From an uncultured Desulfobacter sp. (GTDB taxonomy: Bacteria; Desulfobacterota; Desulfobacteria; Desulfobacterales; Desulfobacteraceae), in contig NZ_OY762229.1 of NCBI RefSeq assembly GCF_963665355.1, positions 3,286,001-3,350,000 of the forward strand: a stretch of 64,000 nucleotides of DNA, read 5' to 3'. The position numbers were made by a program, and so were the translations under genes. Below are positions 27,257-36,990 of this stretch, piece after piece. The notes under the pieces were generated by a model. That model saw nothing but the letters and a program-made list of their open reading frames with translations, made no database searches and had not been told where the DNA came from. How positions within the stretch are numbered: position 1 is the first letter of the stretch; each line of letters begins with the position of its first letter.

Positions 27257-28939
27257 TCATCGGGTTACAAAGGTCGGGTACTCAAGAATTTCTCCGGTCA
27301 AATACCGGATCAAAAGGCGGGCCTGCACTTCAAAAAGCCGCCGGTAGCTGAGCCGGTAGCCAAAAACCGGATGAGTCACTTCCTGGGCCAGCCGTCTTTC
27401 AAATGCAGTAATAAATGCCTTTCTTCCCCGGGGCGTCAAATTACAGCCAAAGGCAGTGGTAATAAAATCCTGCATTTTAACCTCACCGTTGTTGATCACT
27501 GTAATCACCGTGGAATCGGCAACCAGCGGGCGAAACGGCTCCATCATGTCCAAAGCCAGGGCCGGGCGGGCAAAACGCATCTGGTGGTAAAAGCCCCGGT
27601 AGGGATCAAGGCCCACTGCCGACAGGACCACGGTCCACTCCCGGACCAGCATGGCATAGGCAAAGGATAACAGTGCATTGACCGGATCCTTGGGCGGACG
27701 CCTGTTTCGGCCGGAAAAATTAAAACTATCCCTTTCCGCCTGCTTCAGGGGTGAAAACATAAAAACCAGATGTTCGAAATAACGCCGGGCTGCAGTTCCC
27801 TCAACGCCCAGAAGTGTCTGCAGGCTATCCGCCTTTAACGCCTGCTGCATGTCACTTTTTAATGCGCCCAGCAAAGGCTGCGGCGCCTTGTCATCCCCGT
27901 CTTCCGATGATTTCCAGTTGCGGCGCAGCAGGGTGCGGCAATTCTGGATTTTGGCCTGGACCAGACTTCCCGCCAGGCCCAGACAGCGTTGCTCATCAAA
28001 ACTGGCCCGGTACTGGGCAGTCCGGGTTTCCACATTATGATGCCCGGTTCCCGTGCCGTGGCCGATGAACCAGCCGCCGTAACTCATAAACGTCACCGGC
28101 AGCTGTCTGCGAAAACACTCGTGCAGCGCCGGGGTACTCATGCCGCAATGGCCGAACAGCACCACCTGGGATGTGTCCTTTAAACGGACCTCAGCCATTT
28201 TTTCCCGTTTTTCTTCAATGACCAGGCTGCCGCCGTCTTTGCGCACATAGCTTGCAGCAGACTGCACATACAAAGGAAAGGCATGTTCCGACCGTGCATA
28301 GATGGGCCGGATATCTTCACGCCGGCTGGTAAGAAAACCAATTTCATCGGGCAGGCAGATACCCAGAAGAGAGCACCGGGCGCATTTGGGGCTGTCCACA
28401 AGCACAGGCGGCGGTTTGTCTTTGCCGCTGTCAGCCCTGAGCCCTTCAATGGCGCGTGTGGTCTCGGCAATAAGGTCTTCGTCAAACTGAACTTTTACCC
28501 GTTCCCTGGAGCCGGCAAAATAGAGAATCCCGCAGTCTGACCTAAACCCGTGCTCCCGCAGCAGCAAACCCTGGGCACAGACCTGCACCCGTTCCGGTGC
28601 ATAGGCCCCGGCCGCAACATGGGGCCGTTTTCCCTTTTTATAGTCAACCGGCTGCACCTCAATGCCGGTGCCTTCCACCAAATCAATTTTGGCTGTGATG
28701 CCCAGGATTTCCGAACTGAGCGCCACGGATCGTGCGTGGATCTCTTCCGTTCCCTCTTCTGCTTTTTCCGGCTGTTTGCCGCCCGGCTTATCCACCCGTT
28801 TATGCCGTATTGCGCCCTCCACCGTATCGGCGCTGTGCGCAAACTCCCCCTGGACCCACATCATATATGCCAGACGCGGGCAATAAACATACTCGTTGAC
28901 CATGCGGACCGGGATCAAAAGGTTGTTCTTTTCAGGCAT
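27257..28939 (-). CDS. cas4-cas1: Cas4-Cas1 fusion protein
   Basis: 560 residues. The N-terminal Cas4 nuclease half has YCPRLAYMMW, the catalytic VDYKKGKRP and the iron-sulfur cysteines CARCSLLGICLP. The C-terminal Cas1 half has FGHCGMSTPAL, the catalytic Glu in VEGTAARRYFEHL and the His/Asp metal ligands around GFYHQMRFARPALALDMMEP. The fusion is a hallmark of type I-G (formerly I-U) loci; Cas4 trims prespacers and selects the PAM, Cas1 integrates. ATG 28939 has GGGAG six nt upstream; the open frame extends 36 codons further, but those residues do not look like Cas4. Confidence 0.95.
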   Translation of the reverse strand: MPEKNNLLIPVRMVNEYVYCPRLAYMMWVQGEFAHSADTVEGAIRHKRVDKPGGKQPEKAEEGTEEIHARSVALSSEILGITAKIDLVEGTGIEVQPVDYKKGKRPHVAAGAYAPERVQVCAQGLLLREHGFRSDCGILYFAGSRERVKVQFDEDLIAETTRAIEGLRADSGKDKPPPVLVDSPKCARCSLLGICLPDEIGFLTSRREDIRPIYARSEHAFPLYVQSAASYVRKDGGSLVIEEKREKMAEVRLKDTSQVVLFGHCGMSTPALHECFRRQLPVTFMSYGGWFIGHGTGTGHHNVETRTAQYRASFDEQRCLGLAGSLVQAKIQNCRTLLRRNWKSSEDGDDKAPQPLLGALKSDMQQALKADSLQTLLGVEGTAARRYFEHLVFMFSPLKQAERDSFNFSGRNRRPPKDPVNALLSFAYAMLVREWTVVLSAVGLDPYRGFYHQMRFARPALALDMMEPFRPLVADSTVITVINNGEVKMQDFITTAFGCNLTPRGRKAFITAFERRLAQEVTHPVFGYRLSYRRLFEVQARLLIRYLTGEILEYPTFVTR

Positions 28940-29000
28940 AGCGTACTCCCTGCACCATGAAGGGCCTACAGGTGCTTGATTTTGGGTTATGCTGTTTCGG

Positions 29001-30290
29001 TCATATTTTCGGGAACTGGAGCAGGTTTTCCTTTTCAATGTCAGCAAGTTTCAGTGTGGCGTTTAACAATTTTTCAGCAACGATCCTGGATACCGGTTCA
29101 TAACCATGCGCCAGGATGGATTTATTACGTGCGCTGAGCATACTTTTTTGGGGATCATGCAGATGAAGCTCCCGAAAACATCTCCCTCGTTCATCATCAA
29201 GTTCATACAACAGTGTGAAGTCATCCTGCAGGCCAAGCTTGATACATCCCTTCTGATCTCGGGTATGGGATTGCCACATTTCCTGCACTCTTTTGGGGAG
29301 CCTGTTAAAAGCAATAGCGCCGGTATCTGGAAAATCGTACCGGCATAACCGGGCCTGGGCCAACGCTTCAGCAGCACGGTACAGCCGGGCAACAGCGTCG
29401 TCAAACTCCTCCTGCCCCATGCATCGTCTGGCATTGGCAAGAAGGTCACGCACAAGGGCGTTTCCGGTTGCTTCCGTATTATCCCCTTTCGTGAGCTGTG
29501 TCAGTTCGGTTTTATAGATGGAAAATCGGTGCTGCAGACCGGATCTGGCATCGGCATCAATGGGCAGATTGTTCCAGTCCTTTTCTATTCTTGGGACCAT
29601 TTTCAAGGCAGCCTTATGCTGGAAATTATTCCACAGGTAAAAAAAGTCACATAAGGTAATGAACGCGTTCAACTCCTCCTTGCGCGGTGAGTCTGCGGCG
29701 TTTCGTGCAGGCTCAAGCAAGCGCTTTGCTGCGGCGTAAGCACCATGGTTAAAAAGTGTCTTAACCTGCTCTTCAACGAGATAGCCAAGTGCCGCCCAGG
29801 GATTATGGGCATGGCTGATCTGTTCCTTCCCGTCCACCACGACACCAACACCATCCTTGGTTCGTTCCGTTCCGCCTACATAAGACACAGTACTGTTTTC
29901 CCAGCGCGAGGCGATCAACGCCATGGCTGCGCTCATCGGCTTGGTGCCGCCGGTGATGTCCACGACAATACGGATGTCGTCATAGTCCCTTTTCCATTTG
30001 TTCACTGTCTGATCAATCCGGCGGAACTCACGCACCAATGCCGTATAATCCTGTGGGTCTGGTATTTCAAAAAAATCATATCGACCCGTAAAGTCAGCAA
30101 TACCGTTCTCTTTAATTGAGGTCAGGATACAGGGCGAAGGTCTGCCGTTGAATTCCGTATCCGTGGTCACACTTTTTTTTGTTTCCATGCTGACAATGAA
30201 AAGCACCCGAACAGGTTGCCACTTTTTAATGGAAGCAACAATGGGGGCTGGGGAGCCGCCCACGGTGGCGATGAGAAATGTTTCAGACAT
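29001..30290 (-). CDS. CARF-HEPN protein, TIGR02710-like CRISPR ancillary ribonuclease
   Basis: 429 residues. The N-terminal part is a CARF domain: FLIATVGGSPAPI at the start and VVDITGGTKPMSAAMALIA at residues 110-128, the ligand-binding turn of the family. The C-terminal part is helical and carries RNKSILAH (R388 to H395), an Rx6H HEPN ribonuclease motif. It fits the TIGR02710 family of type III accessory proteins. By analogy with Csm6/Csx1 it should be switched on by cyclic oligoadenylate made by Cmr2 and then cut RNA. It lies 19 nt after cmr6 in the operon. Confidence 0.82.
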   Translation of the reverse strand: MSETFLIATVGGSPAPIVASIKKWQPVRVLFIVSMETKKSVTTDTEFNGRPSPCILTSIKENGIADFTGRYDFFEIPDPQDYTALVREFRRIDQTVNKWKRDYDDIRIVVDITGGTKPMSAAMALIASRWENSTVSYVGGTERTKDGVGVVVDGKEQISHAHNPWAALGYLVEEQVKTLFNHGAYAAAKRLLEPARNAADSPRKEELNAFITLCDFFYLWNNFQHKAALKMVPRIEKDWNNLPIDADARSGLQHRFSIYKTELTQLTKGDNTEATGNALVRDLLANARRCMGQEEFDDAVARLYRAAEALAQARLCRYDFPDTGAIAFNRLPKRVQEMWQSHTRDQKGCIKLGLQDDFTLLYELDDERGRCFRELHLHDPQKSMLSARNKSILAHGYEPVSRIVAEKLLNATLKLADIEKENLLQFPKI

Positions 30291-30309
30291 ACTTTATCCT
30301 TTGTATCTA

Positions 30310-31344
30310 TTATGAGAGAAGTTTAATTTTATTAAGCCAATGATCCGGGTTTTTTTCTGCTTTAGTACGTATCTTTTTAAATTCCTTTCCTTTAATTTTT
30401 TCCAAGATTTTTCCTATAGCCTGCTTTTTTATTGTGGGATCTGTCAACAGCTCGATTTTATAAATAACCTGGGCAAGTTCTCCTGCCTTGGCATGGTTTA
30501 TTTCTCGAAACAAGGGATGCTCTCCTGTCTGAGTGGCGTGGTTTGTATTTTTCTGCTGTTTTTCCGGATTGAACCTACCGTATCCAACAGCGGTTTTGGC
30601 CCCGGCACCAGTAAGCTGCAGGGCTTTGCCGAGACAGGCAAGTATAGCTGCGCAATCTTTTTGATCCTTTTCTGCGCTGGTGCGCGGCAGAACAGCAAAC
30701 AGAAATTTCGCATCGTTACCGACCGTCAGAAAGGGGATCGGCGTGGGAGAATGCCAGTCACCTGGGGCTTTGCCATCCTGATAATACGGCGTGTAATGCG
30801 GTGTCATGATGTCCGCCTTGAGAGCAACAGGGGCTATGGGAACGGCATCAAGGAAGATCACCGAGCCTGCGGAGGAGTCAGTATCGTGCCATTGTTTTTC
30901 TTCATCCTGCCATCGGCGGGGGCCGAAGATGCGTTTGATTTCAGGTTTGTCTGTGTCCGACCATATGTCGAGGTATGAACGGAGCATGCCCTTGATGGAT
31001 GATCCGGGCAGATAGGGCACTCCCAGTGCATGATGCCAGGCAAACCCGTTTTCCACCGGATGCTCACGGCCCATGCCGGTGACAAAACGGTAGAGGGTGG
31101 AAAAGACCCGGGTGCTGCCTTTGCGCTGATCGGCAAGCATTGCAATCCGCTTGCTATATTCAGCAAGAAGTTCACTACTGCCGCATTGTTTTCCTGTGAC
31201 TGTTTTTATCCATTGCAATTTTTTAGGCGCATCCATTGACCAGCCGTTATTCCAGGTGTTGCAGAATTTGTCATACCACAGGCCGGTATTGGCGGAGTCA
31301 GGGCGCTGCTGAATTCTCAATGATTCCGGTAATGGTACACTCAT
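30310..31344 (-). CDS. cmr6: Type III-B CRISPR RAMP protein Cmr6
   Basis: 344 residues. The RAMP glycine-rich core is visible as GVPYLPGSSIKGMLRSYLD, and GAGAKTAVGYGRF is the second Gly-rich stretch near residue 260. Cmr6 is a Cas7-like subunit that caps the Cmr4 filament at the spacer 3' side. The start overlaps the cmr5 stop by one base (TAATG). Confidence 0.92.
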   Translation of the reverse strand: MSVPLPESLRIQQRPDSANTGLWYDKFCNTWNNGWSMDAPKKLQWIKTVTGKQCGSSELLAEYSKRIAMLADQRKGSTRVFSTLYRFVTGMGREHPVENGFAWHHALGVPYLPGSSIKGMLRSYLDIWSDTDKPEIKRIFGPRRWQDEEKQWHDTDSSAGSVIFLDAVPIAPVALKADIMTPHYTPYYQDGKAPGDWHSPTPIPFLTVGNDAKFLFAVLPRTSAEKDQKDCAAILACLGKALQLTGAGAKTAVGYGRFNPEKQQKNTNHATQTGEHPLFREINHAKAGELAQVIYKIELLTDPTIKKQAIGKILEKIKGKEFKKIRTKAEKNPDHWLNKIKLLS

Positions 31345-31742
31345 TATTCCCCCTGTTCAAGAAAGGCTTTGGCCAGTTTTTTCAGCCAGACCAGATAGGC
31401 CAGAGCCTCTGCCCGGGCACGGAAATACTTGGTTTCATCGGATGTGGTGATGTTATCCATGAGCTGCTGGGTGCCAGTGTTATCTGAATTGTGATAGGGG
31501 GCAGCAACATCATCACCGCAGAGCCAGGATTGCAGGTCATCATACAGCTCCTTATGTCCTTTTGTCTCCTTTTGTGAGAGCAGGGTGGCGCAGGCCTGGC
31601 CAAGGCCGTTCATCAGGATGGTCGCAGGCAGTGCCGAGACATAGGAAACATACTTCCCATAGGTCTTCTGGCCCGCTTCTTTCCGATAATTTACGCAGTT
31701 CAGCGCATGGGCCGCCCGGCGCTGTTCAAGGGTCTGGATCAT
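31344..31742 (-). CDS. cmr5: Type III-B CRISPR small subunit Cmr5
   Basis: 132 residues, all-helical, opening IQTLEQRRAAHALNCV with a KTYGKYVSYVSALPATI segment typical of Cmr5. The small subunit lines the groove of the effector along the target RNA. It overlaps cmr4 by four bases. Confidence 0.92.
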   Translation of the reverse strand: MIQTLEQRRAAHALNCVNYRKEAGQKTYGKYVSYVSALPATILMNGLGQACATLLSQKETKGHKELYDDLQSWLCGDDVAAPYHNSDNTGTQQLMDNITTSDETKYFRARAEALAYLVWLKKLAKAFLEQGE

Positions 31743-32578
31743 TGCGTACCTCCTGTCACGGAAAGGGCGAACCAGCCGGCACCAATGGTCTCGTTGCCGC
31801 CAAGTTGCAGGTATGGCTGTTCCTGGAAAAGTGTTTTAATGGTTGTGACCGCTCCATCCTTCCGTTCGGCAAGCACTGCGTAGAACAGGGCGTCCGCCGG
31901 GATGTATTCTTCATACCAGAGGTTTTTGCTCTTTTTGGTATCCGTGTTCAGAAAATTTCGCGCCTGTACACCCAGGCCGTTTTTTGCAAACCAGGCAAAA
32001 TCATCATCATTGATGATGACAAGCTGTTTGATAAGCCGGGTACGCGTGGGTTCATGTCTGATCAGTGGTGTCATGGCTTCAATCAATAAGAGAAAGTCTT
32101 TGACACACTGCCTCAGTTCTTCATTTGAACCCGCAACCGGCTTGAACTGCCGCTCTTCAAGGAAAAGACCGTCCGTATCGCTGCCAAGAAAAGAACCGGA
32201 TTCGACGGAGAAATACGGGAACGCAGAATTGTTTCCGCTCCCTGTACGTTCGGCATCACGCTGCCAGCGTTCAATCAGGTGCGGGCAGGTTACCCATTTA
32301 TAGGCCGAGGTCAGACTGCGCACCGGCAGGAGCAGGAGCCGGACATCTGAGACCAGCAGGGCGCCGGCGTCATCCTGCTTGCCGAAGATAAAATCGGCAT
32401 TCTTCAGCTGCAGATCCCGGGCGTAATCAGTCAGCGCCCCCTTGAAGCTCGAACCGGGAACAACCGGATAGCCGGTCGCCGCCTCGCGGACCACCGGCAG
32501 GTCAATGATGTCGGCAGATTGTCCTGCACCGGGATGAATCGATGTCTCTGCAAGAAGACCAAGTAAAAGTGTTTTCAT
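31739..32578 (-). CDS. cmr4: Type III-B CRISPR RAMP protein Cmr4 (target RNA nuclease)
   Basis: About 279 residues. LLLGLLAETSIHPGAGQSAD is the typical start; the catalytic Asp of the Cas7 family is probably the one in QSADIIDLPVVREAATG, followed by PVVPGSSFKGALTDYAR. Cmr4 forms the backbone and cuts target RNA every six nt. ATG 32578 is preceded by GAGGAG ten nt upstream; the frame stays open for 26 more codons, but those would overlap cmr3. Confidence 0.93.
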   Translation of the reverse strand: MKTLLLGLLAETSIHPGAGQSADIIDLPVVREAATGYPVVPGSSFKGALTDYARDLQLKNADFIFGKQDDAGALLVSDVRLLLLPVRSLTSAYKWVTCPHLIERWQRDAERTGSGNNSAFPYFSVESGSFLGSDTDGLFLEERQFKPVAGSNEELRQCVKDFLLLIEAMTPLIRHEPTRTRLIKQLVIINDDDFAWFAKNGLGVQARNFLNTDTKKSKNLWYEEYIPADALFYAVLAERKDGAVTTIKTLFQEQPYLQLGGNETIGAGWFALSVTGGTQ

Positions 32579-32597
32579 CGGGAGTCGTCTCCTCATT

Positions 32598-33761
32598 TCA
32601 GTTGTTGTCTTTTTTTGGCCAGCAGCCAATGGCAACCTGGCCAAAACCGTAAGCACTCAGGCGTTTTTTACCAATCCATTGGCCATGCAGGGCAAGGATT
32701 TGGGGCAATGCAGCTTCCGGCGCTTCAAAGAACCAGACGCTGCCGGGTGGATAAAAGGGTTCAAGCGGAAGCGGCTCCCTTTTGATTGAATTCCAACCCC
32801 CAAAGAAAACAGGCCTGCCCACGCAGGCGGAAACACCAACCACTCCGTCAATGCCAAGGAGCGCGGTGATGTTTTCTTCCCTTTGGGCCGGGACCGGCGT
32901 TAGGGCAGTCACGATAAAACGGACAAGATTGCCACCCGCTGTTAATTCAGGGCAGGACGGCAATATATCCACTGTATCCAGTTCTTCGCACAGTGCCAGT
33001 CGGGACTCCCCGCCCAGGGGAAATAATGCGGGCAGCACGGCAATGAAGCCTGCGGACATTTTCGTTGCATCCATGGACAGGCCGAACCCCAGAGATGTTT
33101 CTTTGCAAAGCCGTACAAACGCCGGGCTGTACAGTGCCCCTTCTTCGGTCTGCAGGGTTGATGGGTTGCGTTGCAGACCGACGCGGCGTTCTATTTTCCA
33201 CAGGGAATCTGCTGCCTTCAGATCTTCTGCCCCCGGCAGATTTCCAGCAAGGATGTACTGATAACCGGTTTTACTCAGCCATCGTTTTTCTGCCGGTTTC
33301 AGCCCTTTAACGGAAAGATTCCCGTCCGTTTCCGGCAGGTGTATATAGCCTTTGTCGGTCAGTGTTTTTTCGTTTGCTGGTCGAAGCAGGGTGATGGGGT
33401 TCCAGATCTTTTCTTTCGTTTTTTCCTCATTTTCCTCTTCTGTTTTACCCAGAAGGTGCAGTGGCGCGGGGTAGAATGGCAGCCTGTTTTTCATAAGAAA
33501 CGGCCCGGTGAATTTCAACGCACCCAGGTCATCCGGGCCGTTTCCTATAACCGGATTAAGGCTGCAATCCCATGTTGGGCCCTTTTCCCATCCATTGGCG
33601 CGGGCCAGTGCGGCACGAAGGGCACCGGCAATGGTCCGGGGTGACGGCGGAAATTGTGACATTGCGTCGGCCTGATTGGATTCCGTTTTGTTATAGGGGC
33701 GCCCGTCCCGGAAAAACCAGGCATCCTGCGGGGTCAGTGAATAATAAATTATCTGGTTCAC
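32598..33761 (-). CDS. cmr3: Type III-B CRISPR protein Cmr3 (Cas5 group)
   Basis: 387 residues. The start LTPQDAWFFRDGRPYNKTES and SQFPPSPRTIAGALRAAL are diagnostic for Cmr3, which binds the crRNA 5' handle together with Cmr2. The C-terminal SAYGFGQVAIGCW is the Gly-rich RAMP end. ATGA overlap with cmr2. Confidence 0.95.
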   Translation of the reverse strand: MNQIIYYSLTPQDAWFFRDGRPYNKTESNQADAMSQFPPSPRTIAGALRAALARANGWEKGPTWDCSLNPVIGNGPDDLGALKFTGPFLMKNRLPFYPAPLHLLGKTEEENEEKTKEKIWNPITLLRPANEKTLTDKGYIHLPETDGNLSVKGLKPAEKRWLSKTGYQYILAGNLPGAEDLKAADSLWKIERRVGLQRNPSTLQTEEGALYSPAFVRLCKETSLGFGLSMDATKMSAGFIAVLPALFPLGGESRLALCEELDTVDILPSCPELTAGGNLVRFIVTALTPVPAQREENITALLGIDGVVGVSACVGRPVFFGGWNSIKREPLPLEPFYPPGSVWFFEAPEAALPQILALHGQWIGKKRLSAYGFGQVAIGCWPKKDNN

Positions 33762-35629
33762 CGGTCGTTTCCCTCCTTACCTTTCACCGCCAGAAAGCGA
33801 ACCAGACGGGCGCCGTCAAAATTGAGCCGTTTTGTTTTTTCGTCATAGCAGACAGCCACTAGTTGACTGATAAGATCCATTGCCTTTTCCCGCTGCATTT
33901 TTGCCTTTTCCGGGTCTTTATCGAGGCTACCATGTATAAGCTCGGCGGTGAACAGATCTATCAGATCCCTTTTTGTAAAGCTGCCGACATCCTCTTCCAG
34001 GGCAGAAAAACGCTGTTTGAGATTATAGAGATATGAGTAACTGAGCGAATCAACGCTGTCTGCCTCTTTGAATTTGGAAGTTAATGGCTGGAAGCAGTTT
34101 TCTTGCTGAGTTCCCGATTTGAACTGTTTGAATTTCCCGGCCCAGCTGCAAATCTCGCCGCCTGGTTTGAAGAGGGCAAGGGCTATGGCGTCTCTGCCGG
34201 TTTGTTCCTTGGCCGTATCATCCAGGAGAGAGTGCGCCCGGGCAATAACCTGCCGCAAAGGGATACTGTAATGGGCAAAAATTACAGCAGCGGAGATGGT
34301 CGCTTTTTCTTTGTTTTTTATCTCACAGGTTTTAAATACCTGTTTATAGGCTTCACTCACCTCCCAAGCACAATCAAGCGCTGTATCGATTGGCAGCAGG
34401 GCAAAGAGGTCGTCGCCTCCGGCATAAACGGTGATGCCGTCATGTTTTTTGATAATATCCGGCGCCTTGGCTGAAAAATCAGTAAGCGCTTTAGTGATGG
34501 TCGCTGCATCGTTATCCCGGATAAGTTCGCCCATACGGTCACCGTCCATCAGCAGCAGGGCGTAAAAATTTCCGGCACGGTCACCAGATGCCTTTTCCAG
34601 TTCAAGTAATTCGTTGACAAAAACCCTGCGCCTTTCTTCAGCAGTATCCGGATTATTCAGTGGAGTTCCCTGCTTATTCTGTAAAGCGGTCCGGTTCAGG
34701 AAGTTCCCCGAAAGTTTCTTGAAATCACCGGCTGCGAGCGGATAGGACTGTATCATTTGAATAACAGTATTGCCGGAAACAAGCGCGCCACGTTCTGTTT
34801 TGACCAGATCGGCGTAGGCTTTGGCCTTTCCATACAGCGTGTTGTCTTTTTGCCTATTCTTCAGGATTGTTTTCTGAAAAGGCAGGGCGGCAATGGAAAC
34901 CGTGGACGGCCAGGTTTGCGCGGCAAGGTCATATCCGATGATATCCACGGCAACCTCAGGAAAAAAGCGCTTGACCAGGGCAATGGCGCAGAGCCGCTCA
35001 TCTTCCCTGAGGTTGAGTCTGGAATCTAAGTTTTTCCTGAAGTTTTTCCAGAAAGCATCCTGGCTGCCGGATTCTTTGGAGCGGAAAAAACCGGACAGTT
35101 CCTGGTACTGCCCCATCAGGGTGCAATGGTCACCGCCTTCAACGGATATGGGTGGGGTCCGCCAGTTTTTGCGGTGGTCGAGCAGGCTAGTCTCTTTCTC
35201 GCTGCCGACGGTCCAGGCAATCTCCCAGAAGTTTTCAATCTGCCGCTCCCAGATTATTTCTGTCCCGTTTCCACGGGGGGCAGCCGGGCTGACAAAGCGC
35301 GCCCAAACTCTTCCGACGATCTTCCGCCACTCCTTCAGCAGCGCGTTTTGCGCTTGCCGGGCGGTCTCTGCCGCCTGTTGTTTATCGGAAAAGGAGGCTG
35401 CAAATCGGTTGGGAGCGACACCGTGCCTGACCTTATCCGTTTCAATCAATCGTTTAACGGTTTGAAAATCGGGCAGAAGAATTGTTCCCCCGGCTGATTC
35501 CACAGCGTCCATGGCCTTGTACGCCAGCCAGGAAAGCAGAAACGAACCGGAATACAGATCCCGGGTCCGGCGGGCCTGGGCAACAAAACCCTGCACCGGG
35601 CCAAAGGTGAGATGAAGCTGGAAGGTCAT
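33758..35629 (-). CDS. cmr2: Type III-B CRISPR large subunit Cmr2 (Cas10), without N-terminal HD domain
   Basis: 623 residues, shorter than the roughly 870 of HD-containing Cmr2 proteins. The protein begins directly with FGPVQGFVAQARRTRDLYSG, the segment that normally follows the HD nuclease, and no HD motif is seen. The palm polymerase is intact: MDGDRMGELI (361-370) and VYAGGDDLFALLP with GGDD at 404-407, so cyclic oligoadenylate synthesis is expected. Overlaps cmr3 and cmr1 by four bases each. DNA cleavage by this subunit is unlikely; signalling to the CARF-HEPN protein is its probable job. Confidence 0.93.
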   Translation of the reverse strand: MTFQLHLTFGPVQGFVAQARRTRDLYSGSFLLSWLAYKAMDAVESAGGTILLPDFQTVKRLIETDKVRHGVAPNRFAASFSDKQQAAETARQAQNALLKEWRKIVGRVWARFVSPAAPRGNGTEIIWERQIENFWEIAWTVGSEKETSLLDHRKNWRTPPISVEGGDHCTLMGQYQELSGFFRSKESGSQDAFWKNFRKNLDSRLNLREDERLCAIALVKRFFPEVAVDIIGYDLAAQTWPSTVSIAALPFQKTILKNRQKDNTLYGKAKAYADLVKTERGALVSGNTVIQMIQSYPLAAGDFKKLSGNFLNRTALQNKQGTPLNNPDTAEERRRVFVNELLELEKASGDRAGNFYALLLMDGDRMGELIRDNDAATITKALTDFSAKAPDIIKKHDGITVYAGGDDLFALLPIDTALDCAWEVSEAYKQVFKTCEIKNKEKATISAAVIFAHYSIPLRQVIARAHSLLDDTAKEQTGRDAIALALFKPGGEICSWAGKFKQFKSGTQQENCFQPLTSKFKEADSVDSLSYSYLYNLKQRFSALEEDVGSFTKRDLIDLFTAELIHGSLDKDPEKAKMQREKAMDLISQLVAVCYDEKTKRLNFDGARLVRFLAVKGKEGNDR

Positions 35630-36969
35630 AAAGTCACCTCCATTGTCTGCTCAAATGTAACCTGACTTGGCGTCAACGGTGGCGTGACCGGATGTTTGCC
35701 GTCAGCGCCCATGACGCGGTCCAGAAAATTTTCTACTGGTTTCCAGAAGTCACCAACGCCGTCATGGGCAAGTTCAACAGGTGGACCCCCAAATTTTACC
35801 TTATCTTGCCTTTCCGGCAAAAACCTTGCAGGCAGATAGGTCAGCACCCCGATTGGTAGATTGTCTGCCGATGCTTGGTGAACATGAAAAAAAAGCGGTG
35901 AGGCCCGCCTGGTCAGGTCATTGTTGGCAGGAATTACCTGATCCTGTACATTTTTGCCATAATTATGGGGCAATCCAAACGTAATGCGCTGAGGGTGTTC
36001 AGTCTGTCGATCTCGGGGTTGGATTTTTCTGAAAAGATCATGATCAAACTGGAAGTTCTTTTCACTAGGCTTATTGAGCACTTTTCCATTCTTGCCCCAA
36101 CTCCTGAAGAAAACAAAATCCCGACCCATTTGGTCAAGAGTCTCCAGCGGCGAATGAATGCCGTCCTGCAACAGCACTATCCTGCTATGGCCGGCAGCAA
36201 AAGCTGTCCATTCCGGGAGCAGTCCTGCAGCTCCACTCTTTTGACTACCGGTAGTTTCCTCGATTTTTGACTTGAATTCGTCAAACGTTTTCGGGGCGGC
36301 CCATATTTCAGTTTCATTTTCTTCAAGTTTCGTCAGTGTCAAACTTCCCCACCCACGGCGGCTGCGGCTGCCTATCCCGCCGCAGAGTCCCAGCAATTTC
36401 AATGCATCAGCGACTTCTTTGAAAACGTCCCCGTCCGCAACGCTGTTTCGAAAGATAAGCCGTACAGTAAACTCAAAGGGCGCGGCAAAGCAGGGACGGT
36501 CTAATTGCCCAGCTTTTTTTATTACCTTTTTTGTCAGCTTGTCCCTTGTCGGAAACGCGGCCATCAACCCATATCCGAGGTACCGTGCGCCATCACCGAC
36601 TATGGCATTCGGATTCGTGGAACTATGAACCGCACGATCACCAATCCTGGAAAGCACATCTCCTTTTTTAATTTCAACAGGTTGACATTGAGATTCCACC
36701 ATCAAAAGGAATCGGGCCTGTCCACCCTGAAAAATTGTTTTGCCTGCGGAATCCTTGCTTTTTATGACTTCACTGCTTCCGAAGAGTGTATCTTCTTTTT
36801 TTTTCAGGCAGGCGGCATCCTGAATCCCTTTTCCCCATTGCAACGTTCTCCACCAGAAACGCAACGCGCCCTTGATGGCGGCAGGTCTCAGTTCCGCCTC
36901 AAGGGTATTCTCCGCGCCGCCGAGAAAGAGCGGGGTGACAGTACGAAAATAAGCGGTAATCTGTTTCAT
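35626..36969 (-). CDS. cmr1: Type III-B CRISPR RAMP protein Cmr1
   Basis: 447 residues. The Cmr1 signature TPLFLGGAENTLEAELRPAA with GALRFWWRTLQWG opens the protein, and GGIGSRSRRGWGSL near residue 200 is the Gly-rich RAMP loop. Cmr1 sits at the 3' end of the crRNA in the complex. The gene follows csb2 of the type I-G set after only 21 nt, which is the junction between the two systems. Confidence 0.94.
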   Translation of the reverse strand: MKQITAYFRTVTPLFLGGAENTLEAELRPAAIKGALRFWWRTLQWGKGIQDAACLKKKEDTLFGSSEVIKSKDSAGKTIFQGGQARFLLMVESQCQPVEIKKGDVLSRIGDRAVHSSTNPNAIVGDGARYLGYGLMAAFPTRDKLTKKVIKKAGQLDRPCFAAPFEFTVRLIFRNSVADGDVFKEVADALKLLGLCGGIGSRSRRGWGSLTLTKLEENETEIWAAPKTFDEFKSKIEETTGSQKSGAAGLLPEWTAFAAGHSRIVLLQDGIHSPLETLDQMGRDFVFFRSWGKNGKVLNKPSEKNFQFDHDLFRKIQPRDRQTEHPQRITFGLPHNYGKNVQDQVIPANNDLTRRASPLFFHVHQASADNLPIGVLTYLPARFLPERQDKVKFGGPPVELAHDGVGDFWKPVENFLDRVMGADGKHPVTPPLTPSQVTFEQTMEVTL

Positions 36970-36990
36970 CGTTTTATATCCTTTTCTCCG

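Noticed and set aside
30340..30978. A 212-codon plus-strand frame over cmr6
   Set aside because: Shadow of the conserved cmr6 frame; no domain.
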